This document shows positions 16,671 to 25,697 of a stretch of DNA of 64,000 nucleotides, one piece after another; the stretch's first letter is position 1, and every line of letters starts with the position of its first letter. Under the pieces are notes generated by a model. The model made no database searches, was not told where the DNA came from, and worked only from the letters and a program-made list of their open reading frames with translations. The DNA comes from Thiopseudomonas acetoxidans (GTDB lineage Bacteria; Pseudomonadota; Gammaproteobacteria; Pseudomonadales; Pseudomonadaceae), in NCBI RefSeq assembly GCF_030362935.1, contig NZ_JAUCDY010000006.1, positions 62,001 through 126,000 of the forward strand, read 5' to 3'. The translations under genes were made by a program, and so were the position numbers.

Positions 16671-16863
16671 GCCATACGAAAAACCAGTGCCTTCTCCCTG
16701 CGTTAGCATCTGTGCCTTAGACGATAATGAGGTGTGCATAGGATGCCAGCGCACAGGCGATGAAATTATCCGCTGGGGTAAAATGGACAATAATGAACGC
16801 CGAGCCGTTTTAGCTAGGCTTACACAGCGGGCACAGGCGCAGGGTTTAATCACAGAAGAATAA
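16660..16863 (+). CDS. DUF1289 small cysteine-rich protein
   Basis: A 67-aa protein with the DUF1289 signature: PCVSICALDDNEVCIGCQRTGDEI, then IRWGKMDNNERRAVL. Four Cys (in CVSIC and CIGC) look like a metal site. Function is unknown; the family is common downstream of the gamma-carbonic anhydrase gene in Pseudomonas. The start lies inside the preceding gene and the stop is 10 nt before purT, so it is part of the same operon. Confidence 0.88.
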   Translation: MTHKPYEKPVPSPCVSICALDDNEVCIGCQRTGDEIIRWGKMDNNERRAVLARLTQRAQAQGLITEE

Positions 16864-16873
16864 TGAGGAATAC

Positions 16874-18055
16874 ATGGCCAAAATAGGAACTCCTTTATCA
16901 GAGACAGCAACGCGCGTATTGCTGTGTGGTGCTGGTGAACTTGGTAAGGAAGTGGCAATTGAGTTACAGCGTTTTGGGGTTGAGGTTATCGCGGTAGACC
17001 GCTACGCCAATGCCCCTGCGATGCAGGTGGCGCACCGCAGCTATGTCGTTAATATGCTGGATGGCTATGCGCTTAAAGCGGTCATTGAACAAGAAAAGCC
17101 GCAGTATATTGTGCCGGAAATTGAAGCCATTGATACCGCGGCTTTGCTGGATTTAGAGCGTGCGGGCTATACCGTTATCCCAACCGCACGTGCCACCCAG
17201 CTTACTATGGACCGTGAAGGGATTCGCCGCTTAGCAGCCGAAGAATTGGGCTTGCCGACTTCGCCTTTTGTTTTTGCGGATACCTATGAGGATTATCAAG
17301 CGGCGATTGAGCAAATTGGCCTACCTTGTGTGGTGAAGCCCGTTATGAGTTCGTCGGGCAAGGGGCAAAGTGTTATTGCTACAGCCGGTGATATTGAACA
17401 GGCATGGAATGTGGCTCAGAATGGGGGACGTGCAGGAGCAGGACGTGTCATCGTTGAAGGATTTATTAACTTTGACTATGAAGTTACGTTGCTTACCGTG
17501 CGCCATATCGGTGGCACCAGTTTTTGTGAGCCTATAGGTCATCGCCAAGAGCGTGGTGATTACGTTGAATCATGGCAGCCGCAAGCGATGTCAGCTGTGG
17601 CTTATGCTAAGTCCAAAGATATTGCTCAGAAAGTGACTGACGCCTTGGGTGGGCGCGGTGTGTTTGGTGTCGAGCTGTTTGTCAAAGGTGAGGATGTTTG
17701 GTTTAGTGAGGTTTCGCCACGTCCGCATGATACGGGTTTGGTTACCTTGGTATCACAAGACCTGTCAGAGTTTGCTTTGCATGCACGCGCGATTTTAGGG
17801 TTGCCCATTCCAGCTATACGTCAGAATGGACCCAGTGCATCAGCAGTTATTTTGGTGCGCGGTGTGTCTAAACAAACGGCCTTTGCTCAACTCGGTGCGG
17901 CGTTATCGCGACCTGATACAACGCTGCGTTTGTTTGGAAAACCTTGCGTGGAAGGTGAGCGCCGTATGGGTGTGGTTTTGGCGCAAGCCAGTAGCGTCGA
18001 GCAGGCGCGGCAGAAAGCTGTATTAGCCGCACAAGAAGTGGTGGTTGAGCTGTAG
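16874..18055 (+). CDS. purT: PurT, formate-dependent GAR transformylase
   Basis: PurT (393 aa) makes formyl-GAR from GAR, formate and ATP, an alternative to folate-dependent PurN. It has an N-terminal Rossmann-like part (RVLLCGAGELGKEVAIELQR), an ATP-grasp domain (VVKPVMSSSGKGQSV, about residues 153-170; EVSPRPHDTG near 280-290) and a C-terminal lobe with RLFGKPCVEGERRMGV. Length equals the E. coli protein (392 aa). It converges on the CorB-like gene with only 5 nt between the stop codons. It is one of three purine genes in the window (with purC and purL). Confidence 0.96.
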   Translation: MAKIGTPLSETATRVLLCGAGELGKEVAIELQRFGVEVIAVDRYANAPAMQVAHRSYVVNMLDGYALKAVIEQEKPQYIVPEIEAIDTAALLDLERAGYTVIPTARATQLTMDREGIRRLAAEELGLPTSPFVFADTYEDYQAAIEQIGLPCVVKPVMSSSGKGQSVIATAGDIEQAWNVAQNGGRAGAGRVIVEGFINFDYEVTLLTVRHIGGTSFCEPIGHRQERGDYVESWQPQAMSAVAYAKSKDIAQKVTDALGGRGVFGVELFVKGEDVWFSEVSPRPHDTGLVTLVSQDLSEFALHARAILGLPIPAIRQNGPSASAVILVRGVSKQTAFAQLGAALSRPDTTLRLFGKPCVEGERRMGVVLAQASSVEQARQKAVLAAQEVVVEL

Positions 18056-18060
18056 AGAAT

Positions 18061-19317
18061 TTACTCTTCAAGCCACAGCTTAGCGCAACTGACCCTGTTA
18101 TCTTTTATTTCCAGAGTTTCCAAGAAGTACGGGCCGATCTGCATGCAGACGGCTCCTTCTGGAATGCTTTCAAGAATTTCCGTAATTAACCCATTAAGCG
18201 TTTTTGGACCGTCACATGGCAGATCCCAGTCAAGGTTTTTATTGATATCGCGAATATAAGCGGCGCCGTCGATGATATAACTGTTATCTTGATGCGGCCT
18301 GATTTCTGGCTCATTGATGCGGCTATGATCGCTGAACTCACCGACAATTTCTTCTAAGATGTCCTCTAGGGTAATAATACCCTCAACATCACCGTATTCA
18401 TCCACAACAATCCCCATGCGCTTCTTATGCTGTTTAAAGTTAAGCAGCTGAACTGACAAGGGCGTACCTTCGGGAATAAAGTAGGGCTCATTACAAGCAC
18501 CCTGAATTACCTCGTGGGTTAATTTGTTTAGCGTCAGCAGGCGCGCGATTTGACGCATGTGCACCACGCCAACGATTTCGTTAATGTTGTCTCGGTAGAC
18601 AGGCAAACGTGTATGGGTGGTGGTACGTAATTGCTGCACTATTACATCAATGTTGTTATTGAGATCGATACCGAAAACCTCGTTGCGAGGAATAATAATG
18701 TCATCGACGGTGACGTTTTCGAGATCCAGAATGCCTAGCAGCATATCTTGACGGTTTTGTGGCAGATCATGCCCAGCTTCTCTAACGACGCTGCGTAACT
18801 CTTCCGTGGAGAGGGTTTCGGAGGAGCGGTGCTTGGGGTCTATACCTAGCATACGCAAAATAGCGTTGCTGATGCTGCTGGTGAGCCAAACAGCGGGATA
18901 AAAAACAGTCATCAGCAATGACAAAACGCGACTGGCAGGGAAAGCAATCAGTTCTGGGCGCAGCGCTGCAAATGTTTTTGGGGTTATTTCACCAAAAATA
19001 AGCAACACAATCGTCAGCCCAGTGGTGGCAATAACAACACCGGCGTCACCCCACAGATCGACCGCGATAACGGTAGCAATAGACGCAGCTAAGATGTTGA
19101 CGACGTTATTGCCGACTAAAATGGTACCCAGCAAGCGATCTGGCTTGCCTAGTAAGCGGCTGGCGCGTTGTGCGCCAGGGTTGCCTTCACGGCTTAAGTG
19201 ACGCAGCCGATAACGGTTCAGGCTAAGCAACCCCGTTTCTGAGCTAGAGAAAAACGCAGAACAAATAATAAGGAAAATCAGCAAGCCAAGCAGATAGCCG
19301 AAATGCATATCGTCCAC
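18061..19317 (-). CDS. CorB/YfjD-type membrane protein with CBS pair
   Basis: A 418-aa protein: N-terminal DUF21 (CNNM) domain with three to four helices (residues about 1-190, with ICSAFFSSSETGLLSLNRYRL), a CBS pair (about 205-330, ending VVDEYGDVEGIITLEDILEEIVGEF) and a C-terminal CorC_HlyC domain (about 345-415). Members of the CorB/CNNM group are Mg2+ transporters or efflux factors. I take GTG at 19317 because GAGG lies 11 nt upstream; an ATG three codons later is possible. Upstream on the same strand is ypjD (12-nt gap), the arrangement known from Pseudomonas, where ffh normally follows. Confidence 0.9.
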   Translation of the reverse strand: MDDMHFGYLLGLLIFLIICSAFFSSSETGLLSLNRYRLRHLSREGNPGAQRASRLLGKPDRLLGTILVGNNVVNILAASIATVIAVDLWGDAGVVIATTGLTIVLLIFGEITPKTFAALRPELIAFPASRVLSLLMTVFYPAVWLTSSISNAILRMLGIDPKHRSSETLSTEELRSVVREAGHDLPQNRQDMLLGILDLENVTVDDIIIPRNEVFGIDLNNNIDVIVQQLRTTTHTRLPVYRDNINEIVGVVHMRQIARLLTLNKLTHEVIQGACNEPYFIPEGTPLSVQLLNFKQHKKRMGIVVDEYGDVEGIITLEDILEEIVGEFSDHSRINEPEIRPHQDNSYIIDGAAYIRDINKNLDWDLPCDGPKTLNGLITEILESIPEGAVCMQIGPYFLETLEIKDNRVSCAKLWLEE

Positions 19318-19329
19318 AAGCCAAATGCC

Positions 19330-20130
19330 TCAAGAAGTTAGGATAAATTCACGGACAAGCTTACTGCCAAAATAGGCAAGCATAAGCAAAGAAAAGCCAG
19401 CCAAGGTAAGGCGGATTGCCTTATGACCGCGCCAGCCTAAGCGATGACGACCCCAAAGCAGTACAGCAAAGATAACCCATGCAAGGCTTGAGAGGAGGGT
19501 TTTGTGGGCTAGATGCTGAGCAAAGAAGTCTTCCAAAAACAACCAGCCCGTGAGTAAGGATAGCGATAGCAGTAACCAGCCAGACCACAGGTAAGAGAAC
19601 AGTAGGCTCTCCATGGTTTGCAGTGGAGGAAAACTGCGCAACCAAGATGATACCGGGCGCTTGCGTAATTGGCGTTCTTGAATAAGTAAAAGTAAGGATT
19701 GCACAACAGCAATGCTGATAACACCGTAGGCTAGTACAGAAAAAATGATATGCGCCAGAATGCCGGGCGCTTCATTAATTGGCTGCATGTGCCCATAAGG
19801 TAAAAATTGTGCGCAGGCGATGGTCAGTGCTGCTATGACTTGAATGGGGGCGAGCAGCACATTGAGGGTCAAGTGTTTGTTACAAAGAATAACGAGCACC
19901 ACGATAAAAAGTGCAATCAAGCTGGCCGCATTAAAGAAGCCCAAATGCAGCCCCTGATCGGTCAGCAAGGCTGGAAATAATGCAAATGCATGGCTAATGC
20001 TGGCTAAAGCGGCAATGCCGATTAACCAAGGTGTTTTGGAGAGCGTGTTCTGCCAGAGCTGCTTGCCAATATAGGAGCTAGAAACGAGATACAGGGCAAT
20101 AGCCAATAAACTAAAGGGTAATGTGGACAT
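19330..20130 (-). CDS. ypjD: YpjD, CcsA/HemX-like inner membrane protein
   Basis: A 266-aa protein with eight or so hydrophobic segments, resembling cytochrome c assembly proteins (CcsA/HemX). A conserved His occurs in LLWGRHRLGWRGHKAI near the C-terminus and another in ILAHIIFSVLAYGVISIA. In enterics and Pseudomonas this gene sits between ffh and the CorB gene; here the CorB gene follows but ffh is absent and the divergent neighbour is yceD. The E. coli homologue has no firmly assigned role in heme or cytochrome biogenesis. Confidence 0.87.
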   Translation of the reverse strand: MSTLPFSLLAIALYLVSSSYIGKQLWQNTLSKTPWLIGIAALASISHAFALFPALLTDQGLHLGFFNAASLIALFIVVLVILCNKHLTLNVLLAPIQVIAALTIACAQFLPYGHMQPINEAPGILAHIIFSVLAYGVISIAVVQSLLLLIQERQLRKRPVSSWLRSFPPLQTMESLLFSYLWSGWLLLSLSLLTGWLFLEDFFAQHLAHKTLLSSLAWVIFAVLLWGRHRLGWRGHKAIRLTLAGFSLLMLAYFGSKLVREFILTS

Positions 20131-20311
20131 AGCGCCTTAATAATATAAAAAACTAGCTGCAGAGTTTGGCACAAATTCGACTTAGGATAAAGAGATAAGG
20201 TGGTCGCATAGGCTGGAAAAGGTTTTATCTGCCAGCATTTTATCGCATTTGCCATGCTGATAGTGAATAACCTTTGACAGAAGTGCAGAGCATCCATAGA
20301 ATACCGCGCCT

Positions 20312-20839
20312 ATGTCAAACGGACCTATTCCTCTTCTGGTTGAGCCGCATAAATTAGCCGACAGAGCCATCAGCTTTACTGGTGAGCTGCCTTTAGCTAA
20401 GTTTACTCGCGTTGCTGAGCTCCTAACCAACACAGCCGGTGCTGTGCAGGTTAGTGTTGCTTTTTCTCGAGACGAGCAAAAGCATGTGGTGATGCATTTA
20501 GAGTTAGCTGCGAAAGTTGCTATGCTATGCCAGCGCTGCTTAGAAGATGCTGTAATTTCGGTTGGTGGGCATTATGATTACCTTGTTGTTAATCATAATG
20601 CTGATTCGACTTTGCTTTCTCATAGCTATGACGTGTTAGAGGTGGACGATGAGCCGCTCGATTTACTAGCTCTGGTGGAAGATGAATTGTTACTTTGCTT
20701 GCCAATAGTGCCAATGCATCCACAAGGTGAATGTCAGAGCCCGGCTGGTTATGTTGAGCCAGAGTTGGGTCCTGATGAGACGACAAGGTCCAACCCATTT
20801 AGTGTATTGGCGCAGTTAAAGCGTGATCCAAAACTTTAG
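20312..20839 (+). CDS. yceD: YceD/DUF177 protein, 23S rRNA accumulation factor
   Basis: A 175-aa protein of the DUF177 family, recognised by LELAAKVAMLCQRCLEDAVISV, EVDDEPLDLLALVEDELLLCLPIVP and the C-terminal NPFSVLAQLKRD. CQRC and C..H..EC positions could bind metal. Homologues in plants and bacteria are needed for normal 23S rRNA levels. It starts with ATG at 20312, without an obvious Shine-Dalgarno, and is followed by rpmF, as in nearly all proteobacteria. The 181-nt gap upstream must hold the promoters for this operon and for ypjD. Confidence 0.92.
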   Translation: MSNGPIPLLVEPHKLADRAISFTGELPLAKFTRVAELLTNTAGAVQVSVAFSRDEQKHVVMHLELAAKVAMLCQRCLEDAVISVGGHYDYLVVNHNADSTLLSHSYDVLEVDDEPLDLLALVEDELLLCLPIVPMHPQGECQSPAGYVEPELGPDETTRSNPFSVLAQLKRDPKL

Positions 20840-20850
20840 GAGTTAATTTT

Positions 20851-21033
20851 ATGGCTGTTCAAAAGAACAAAAAATCTCGCTCAGCGCGTGATATGCGTCG
20901 TTCACATGATGCACTGACTGCTTCAGCGTTGACCGTTGAAAAGAGCACAGGCGAAGTACGCTTGCGCCACAACGTATCACCGGATGGTGTATACCGTGGT
21001 CGTCAAGTGATTGCCAAGGCCACTGACGAGTAA
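20851..21033 (+). CDS. rpmF: Ribosomal protein bL32
   Basis: A 60-aa basic protein, MAVQKNKKSRSARDMRRSHD at the N-terminus, then LRHNVSPDGVYRGRQVI. It lacks the CxxC zinc motif, as do the E. coli and Pseudomonas forms. AGGAG lies 7-8 nt before the ATG. It is 11 nt after yceD and 3 nt before plsX, in the classic rpmF-plsX-fab arrangement. Confidence 0.97.
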   Translation: MAVQKNKKSRSARDMRRSHDALTASALTVEKSTGEVRLRHNVSPDGVYRGRQVIAKATDE

Positions 21034-21036
21034 TCC

Positions 21037-22089
21037 TTGTCAACTGCAATTATTGCGGTTGATGCGATGGGCGGGGACTTCGGTCCCCGCTACGTTGTTC
21101 CTGCCTGTATAGCGAGCCTTATTCGCTACCCTTCTCTGCATATCATTTTAGTCGGCAATGCTCAGCAAATTGAGCCGCATATGCTTGATCTATCCTTTAG
21201 CGTCAAACAACGACTGACTGTTCGGCCTGCTCAAGAAAATATTGAAATGAGCGATTCGCCTGCACAAATTCTTCGCGGAAAACCTGATGCTTCTATGCGC
21301 GTTGCTTTGCAGTTGGTGCGCGAAGGGCGGGCGCATGCCTGTGTCAGCGCAGGTAACACTGGCGCCTTAATGGCCTTGTCCAAGCATATACTCAAAACAC
21401 TGCCACAGATTGAACGCCCTGCGATAATGACGGCCTTGCCGACGCAAAAATCCACAATACATTTGTTGGATTTAGGAGCTAATGTTGACTGTAGTGCTGA
21501 GCAGTTGCTGCAATTTGCCGTGATGGGTTCTGCTGCAGTCCAGTTGGGTGGCGTGTCACAACCCCGAGTAGCCTTGTTAAATGTGGGTGTTGAGTCGATT
21601 AAGGGTAATCAGCAGGTGCGCCAAGCCGCAGGGCTTTTGGCGGGGCTGAAAAATATCAATTACATTGGCTATATCGAAGGTGATGGGGTTTATCGCGGCG
21701 AAGCGGATGTAGTGGTATGTGATGGGTTTGTGGGGAATGTATTGCTCAAAAGTAGCGAGGGGTTGGCTCGATTGATGGCCGCTACGTTATTTGAAGAAGT
21801 TAAGCGCACGTTTTGGCGGCGCTCGCTGGCATGGTTAAATCGCAACATGTGGAGTGAGGTGCACAAGCGCTGGTCGCCTGATCATTATAATGGTGCGTTA
21901 TTGCTCGGCGTGGATGGCGTGGTAGTTAAGAGTCATGGTGCTGCTAATCAGCTGGCTATTGCCTCTGCGATCGGAGTTGCTACGCGCGCAGTGCAGGAAA
22001 ATTTACCGATGCGCTTGGGTCGGCATATACAGGCGAGCTATGCGTCATTGAGTGCTGCCCAGCAAGTGCGGCAAAATGGTGACGAGTAA
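21037..22089 (+). CDS. plsX: PlsX, acyl-ACP:phosphate acyltransferase
   Basis: PlsX (350 aa) converts acyl-ACP and phosphate to acyl-phosphate for glycerolipid synthesis. The signature AVDAMGGDFGPRYVVPA is at residues 7-23; VSAGNTGALMALSK, NVGVESIKGNQ and VCDGFVGNVLLKSSEG follow. The start is TTG at 21037, 3 nt after the rpmF stop; the first ATG in frame lies inside the DAMGG motif, so the rare start is required. There is little Shine-Dalgarno, which suggests coupling to rpmF translation. Confidence 0.95.
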   Translation: MSTAIIAVDAMGGDFGPRYVVPACIASLIRYPSLHIILVGNAQQIEPHMLDLSFSVKQRLTVRPAQENIEMSDSPAQILRGKPDASMRVALQLVREGRAHACVSAGNTGALMALSKHILKTLPQIERPAIMTALPTQKSTIHLLDLGANVDCSAEQLLQFAVMGSAAVQLGGVSQPRVALLNVGVESIKGNQQVRQAAGLLAGLKNINYIGYIEGDGVYRGEADVVVCDGFVGNVLLKSSEGLARLMAATLFEEVKRTFWRRSLAWLNRNMWSEVHKRWSPDHYNGALLLGVDGVVVKSHGAANQLAIASAIGVATRAVQENLPMRLGRHIQASYASLSAAQQVRQNGDE

Positions 22090-22208
22090 GTATAAAAGGG
22101 TGACGTGCTGCTGTGACTGCGCGCTAGTAATTATCATCCCATAGTAGGTTTGTTAACTGAATTTGAGCATGGCAGACTGCCGATGCGTTATTACAGGTAA
22201 GGAATTTT

Positions 22209-23147
22209 ATGACTGCTAAACTGGCTTTTGTTTTCCCCGGTCAAGGCTCACAGACTGTGGGTATGTTGGCTGAAATTGGTACGGCTGAAAGTCTAATCCA
22301 GGACACCTTTGCCCAAGCTTCCGACGCTTTGGGTTATGACTTGTGGGAATTGTGTCAGCAAGGCCCGGCTGAGGTGTTAAGTCAAACTGATAAAACCCAG
22401 CCTGCTATTCTTACGGCCTCGGTAGCCTTGTATCGTTTATGGCAAAGCAAGACGGGTCAGGCTCCAGCTTTTGTCGCGGGACACAGCTTGGGAGAGTATT
22501 CTGCATTAGTGGCGGCGGGCTCAATTGAACTGGCTGATGCGGCACGTCTGGTTGCCCGTCGTGGTCAGCTAATGCAGCAGGCGGTACCTGCTGGAACAGG
22601 TGCGATGGCGGCTATTTTAGGTTTGGCAGATGAGCAGGTTATCGAGGCTTGTGCTCAGGCGGCTCAGGGTGATGTGGTCAGTGCGGTGAATTTTAATGCG
22701 CCGGGTCAAGTGGTCATTGCGGGTAGCACTGCAGCCGTTGAGCGTGCCATTGAGCAATGTAAAGAAATGGGTGCTAAGCGTGCTATGCCGTTGCCGGTTA
22801 GTGTACCTTCACACTGTGAGTTAATGCGCCCTGCGGCTGAGCAGTTTGCGGCGGACATTAAGGCGATTAATTGGCAAGCGCCACAAATTCCCTTGATACA
22901 AAACGTCACCGCAACGGCAGTCCAAGACGTGGAAGCCTTAAAAGCGAACTTACTGGCGCAGTTATACAGCCCCGTTCGTTGGGTGGAAACTGTGCAGTAC
23001 TTAGCTGAGCAGGGTGTGACGGACTTGGTCGAGTGCGGCCCGGGTCGTGTGCTTGGTGGTTTAAATAAGCGTTGTGCTAAAGAGTTGAAAAATCATAGTC
23101 TGGACGCCTGTGACGCTTTTGAAGCAGCACTGGCAACGCTCAAGTAA
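22209..23147 (+). CDS. fabD: FabD, malonyl-CoA:ACP transacylase
   Basis: FabD (312 aa) loads malonyl groups onto ACP. The nucleophile Ser in GHSLGEYSALVAAG (near residue 92) and the catalytic His in PVSVPSHCELMRPAA (near 201) are present, along with the N-terminal AFVFPGQGSQTVGM and the late ECGPGRVLGGLNKR. AAGGA stands before the ATG. A 119-nt gap separates it from plsX and could contain an internal promoter; fabG follows after 17 nt. Confidence 0.97.
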   Translation: MTAKLAFVFPGQGSQTVGMLAEIGTAESLIQDTFAQASDALGYDLWELCQQGPAEVLSQTDKTQPAILTASVALYRLWQSKTGQAPAFVAGHSLGEYSALVAAGSIELADAARLVARRGQLMQQAVPAGTGAMAAILGLADEQVIEACAQAAQGDVVSAVNFNAPGQVVIAGSTAAVERAIEQCKEMGAKRAMPLPVSVPSHCELMRPAAEQFAADIKAINWQAPQIPLIQNVTATAVQDVEALKANLLAQLYSPVRWVETVQYLAEQGVTDLVECGPGRVLGGLNKRCAKELKNHSLDACDAFEAALATLK

Positions 23148-23164
23148 TCTGGAGATTAATTCAA

Positions 23165-23908
23165 ATGAGTTTAACAGGAAAAGTGGCGCTGGTAACAGGT
23201 GCAAGTCGCGGTATCGGCAAGGCAGTTGCTTTACAGTTAGGTGCGCAGGGTGCGATTGTGATTGGTACGGCAACGTCCCCTAATGGTGCTGAAAATATTA
23301 GCCAATATTTACAAGAAAACGCCATTCAGGGCACAGGTATGGTGTTGGATGTGTGTAGCGATAGCTCTGTTTTAGGCACAGTAGAGCGCATTCAAGAAGA
23401 GTTTGGTGCGCCGCAGATTTTGGTTAATAACGCCGGTATTACCCGCGACAACCTCATGCTCAGAATGAAAGATGAAGAGTGGTATGATGTGCTGGATACC
23501 AACCTGAACAGCCTGTATCGCGTTTCTAAATCGGTGCTACGTGGAATGACCAAAGCGCGCTGGGGTCGTATTATCAATATTGGCTCGGTTGTGGGTGCAA
23601 TGGGTAATGCGGGTCAGGTAAACTATGCAGCCGCCAAGGCGGGTGTTGAAGGTTTTAGCCGTGCATTGGCACGTGAGCTTGGCTCGCGTTCGGTTACGGT
23701 AAATACGGTAGCGCCGGGTTTCATTGATACAGACATGACTCGAGAGCTACCAGAAGCACAAAAACAAGCCTTGGTAGCGCAAATTCCTCTTGGTCGTCTA
23801 GGACAAGCAGAGGAAATTGCTGCAGTAGTGGGTTTTCTTGCATCTGAACAAGCTGGCTATGTCACAGGAACGACAATTCCTGTCAATGGCGGCATGTACA
23901 TGAGCTAG
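23165..23908 (+). CDS. fabG: FabG, 3-oxoacyl-ACP reductase
   Basis: A 247-aa short-chain dehydrogenase reducing beta-ketoacyl-ACP with NADPH. It shows the cofactor motif TGASRGIGKA (residues about 11-20), NNAGITRDNL, the catalytic Ser in NIGSVVG, the YAAAK pair (Tyr-Lys) and the C-terminal TGTTIPVNGGMYM. GGAG lies 7 nt before the ATG. The gene lies between fabD and acpP as usual. Confidence 0.97.
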   Translation: MSLTGKVALVTGASRGIGKAVALQLGAQGAIVIGTATSPNGAENISQYLQENAIQGTGMVLDVCSDSSVLGTVERIQEEFGAPQILVNNAGITRDNLMLRMKDEEWYDVLDTNLNSLYRVSKSVLRGMTKARWGRIINIGSVVGAMGNAGQVNYAAAKAGVEGFSRALARELGSRSVTVNTVAPGFIDTDMTRELPEAQKQALVAQIPLGRLGQAEEIAAVVGFLASEQAGYVTGTTIPVNGGMYMS

Positions 23909-24052
23909 GAAACTCTTAAAATAAAAGAGTAATAGATTGAATTAATAACGTTGTGACCCAAAAAGTATTGCCGTAGTCTTAACGTTAATTAAATTACTGA
24001 TCTTTAGTAGAGACAGTATGTTTTTTTAAGGGATAAGTTGATAAAATTAGCT

Positions 24053-24058
24053 TATAAT
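24053..24058 (+). promoter_or_regulatory. Possible -10 box of an acpP promoter
   Basis: In the 214-nt fabG-acpP gap a perfect TATAAT (24053-24058) lies about 65 nt before the acpP start. The -35 region at 17-18 nt spacing is poor, so the assignment rests on the -10 hexamer and on the very high expression expected for ACP. A 6-bp hairpin (actctt/aagagt) just after fabG could mark the end of the upstream transcript. Confidence 0.35.
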
Positions 24059-24122
24059 CCTTTTTTGACTAAACCGCAGCCCAAGGTTGCAGCAAAATTT
24101 CCATTTAGGAGTGATACAAGAT

Positions 24123-24359
24123 ATGAGCACTATTGAAGAGCGCGTTAAAAAAATCGTAGCCGAACAACTCGGTGTTAAAGTTGAAGAAGTTACTAACAGC
24201 GCTTCTTTTGTTGATGACTTGGGCGCAGATTCTCTTGATACTGTTGAGCTAGTAATGGCTCTGGAAGAAGAGTTCGAGACTGAAATTCCAGACGAGCAAG
24301 CAGAAAAAATTACCACTGTTCAAGAAGCTATCGACTACGTTACGGCGCACGCGCAATAA
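24123..24359 (+). CDS. acpP: Acyl carrier protein
   Basis: ACP (78 aa) carries growing acyl chains on a phosphopantetheine attached to the Ser in DDLGADSLDTVELVMALE. Sequence is the canonical acidic ACP, MSTIEERVKKIVAEQLGVKV at the N-terminus. The ATG at 24123 follows a strong AGGAG; an earlier in-frame ATG would add 12 atypical residues. A terminator-like hairpin follows before fabF, so readthrough probably sets the lower fabF level. Confidence 0.98.
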   Translation: MSTIEERVKKIVAEQLGVKVEEVTNSASFVDDLGADSLDTVELVMALEEEFETEIPDEQAEKITTVQEAIDYVTAHAQ

Positions 24360-24383
24360 TGTAGCTGAGGTTGCATAACAGTT

Positions 24384-24424
24384 AAAGCCGCGCGACCTAC
24401 CCCTAGGGCGTGCGGTTTTTTTTT
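24384..24424 (+). terminator. Terminator between acpP and fabF
   Basis: aaagccgcgcg (24384-24394) can pair, with one G-U, with cgtgcggtttt further right, followed by a run of nine T in total (24416-24424). It sits 25 nt after the acpP stop and is a plausible partial terminator that uncouples abundant acpP mRNA from fabF. Confidence 0.7.
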
Positions 24425-24452
24425 GTCGGCTTTTACACGAAAGAGGTTTCCC

Positions 24453-25697
24453 ATGTCACGCAGACGTGTCGTAGTGACCGGCATAGGCATGCTGTCTCCA
24501 GTAGGCTTGGATGTAAAGTCTAGCTGGGCAGCAGTGCTTGCAGGCCAAAGTGGTATTGCTCCTATCGAGCACATGAATGTTGAAGCATATAGCACACGCT
24601 TCGGTGGCTCGGTCAGAGGTTTTGATGTTGAGCAGTATATGCCTGCAAAAGAAGCGCGTAAGCTGGATTTGTTTATTCAATACGGCTTGGCTGCCAGTTA
24701 CCAAGCCATGCAAGACTCAGGCTTGCAGGTGACTGATGCAAACCGTGAGCGTATCGGTGTCGTGGTGGGCTCAGGTATAGGTGGTTTAACCAATATCGAA
24801 GAAACCAGCAAAACCCTATTTGAAAAAGGCCCACGGCGGATATCTCCTTTTTTTGTACCCGGTTCAATTATCAACATGGTATCCGGCACTTTATCCATGC
24901 GTTTAGGCCTGCAAGGCCCTAACTTTGCTATTACGACTGCTTGCACCACAGGTACTCACTGCATTGGTATGGCTGCACGCACTATCATGTACGGTGAAGC
25001 AGACGCCATGGTTGCCGGTGGCTCAGAAATGGCTACCTGTGGTCTTGGTTTAGGTGGTTTTGGTGCTGCTCGAGCGTTGTCTACTCGCAATGATGATCCG
25101 CAAGCAGCGAGTCGCCCTTGGGATGCAGCCCGTGATGGTTTTGTGTTATCTGATGGAGCAGGTGCTCTGATTCTTGAAGAGCTTGAGCACGCTAAAGCGC
25201 GTGGTGCAACTATATATGCAGAAGTGGCTGGTTTTGGTATGAGCTCAGATGCATTTCACATGACTTTGCCGCCCGAGAATGGCAGTGGTGCGGCACGCTG
25301 TATGACTAATGCACTGAAAGATGCTGGTTTAAATCCGCAGCAGCTGCAATATATTAATGCGCACGGCACCTCGACTCCAGCCGGTGATCTGGCCGAAGTG
25401 GAAGCGATTAAAACAGTGTTTGGCGAACACGCTCAGCAATTGAGCGTAAGCTCGACCAAGTCAATGACGGGGCATTTGTTGGGAGCGGCGGGCGCAGTAG
25501 AAGCTATTTTCAGTATTTTAGCGCTACGTGATCAAGTGGCACCACCGACCATTAACTTAGATGAACCCAGTGAGGGCTGTGATTTGGATTTCGTTGCGCA
25601 TCAGGCCAAAGAAATGCGTATTGATGCGGTGTTATCTAACTCGTTTGGCTTTGGCGGTACCAACGGTTCTCTGGTATTTACCCGGTTTGTTGAGTGA
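24453..25697 (+). CDS. fabF: FabF, beta-ketoacyl-ACP synthase II
   Basis: FabF (414 aa) elongates acyl-ACP with malonyl-ACP. The Cys-His-His triad is visible: TTACTTGTHC (Cys near 163), NAHGTSTPAGD (His near 303) and TGHLLGAAGAVEA (His near 340). The start is the ATG at 24453 with AGAGG 6 nt upstream; an in-frame codon 30 nt earlier overlaps the terminator T run and is unlikely. The stop overlaps pabC by 4 nt. Confidence 0.97.
   Translation: MSRRRVVVTGIGMLSPVGLDVKSSWAAVLAGQSGIAPIEHMNVEAYSTRFGGSVRGFDVEQYMPAKEARKLDLFIQYGLAASYQAMQDSGLQVTDANRERIGVVVGSGIGGLTNIEETSKTLFEKGPRRISPFFVPGSIINMVSGTLSMRLGLQGPNFAITTACTTGTHCIGMAARTIMYGEADAMVAGGSEMATCGLGLGGFGAARALSTRNDDPQAASRPWDAARDGFVLSDGAGALILEELEHAKARGATIYAEVAGFGMSSDAFHMTLPPENGSGAARCMTNALKDAGLNPQQLQYINAHGTSTPAGDLAEVEAIKTVFGEHAQQLSVSSTKSMTGHLLGAAGAVEAIFSILALRDQVAPPTINLDEPSEGCDLDFVAHQAKEMRIDAVLSNSFGFGGTNGSLVFTRFVE

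Noticed and set aside
20851..21033. bL32 lacking zinc cysteines as a variant paralogue
   Set aside because: The Cys-free form is standard in gammaproteobacteria.
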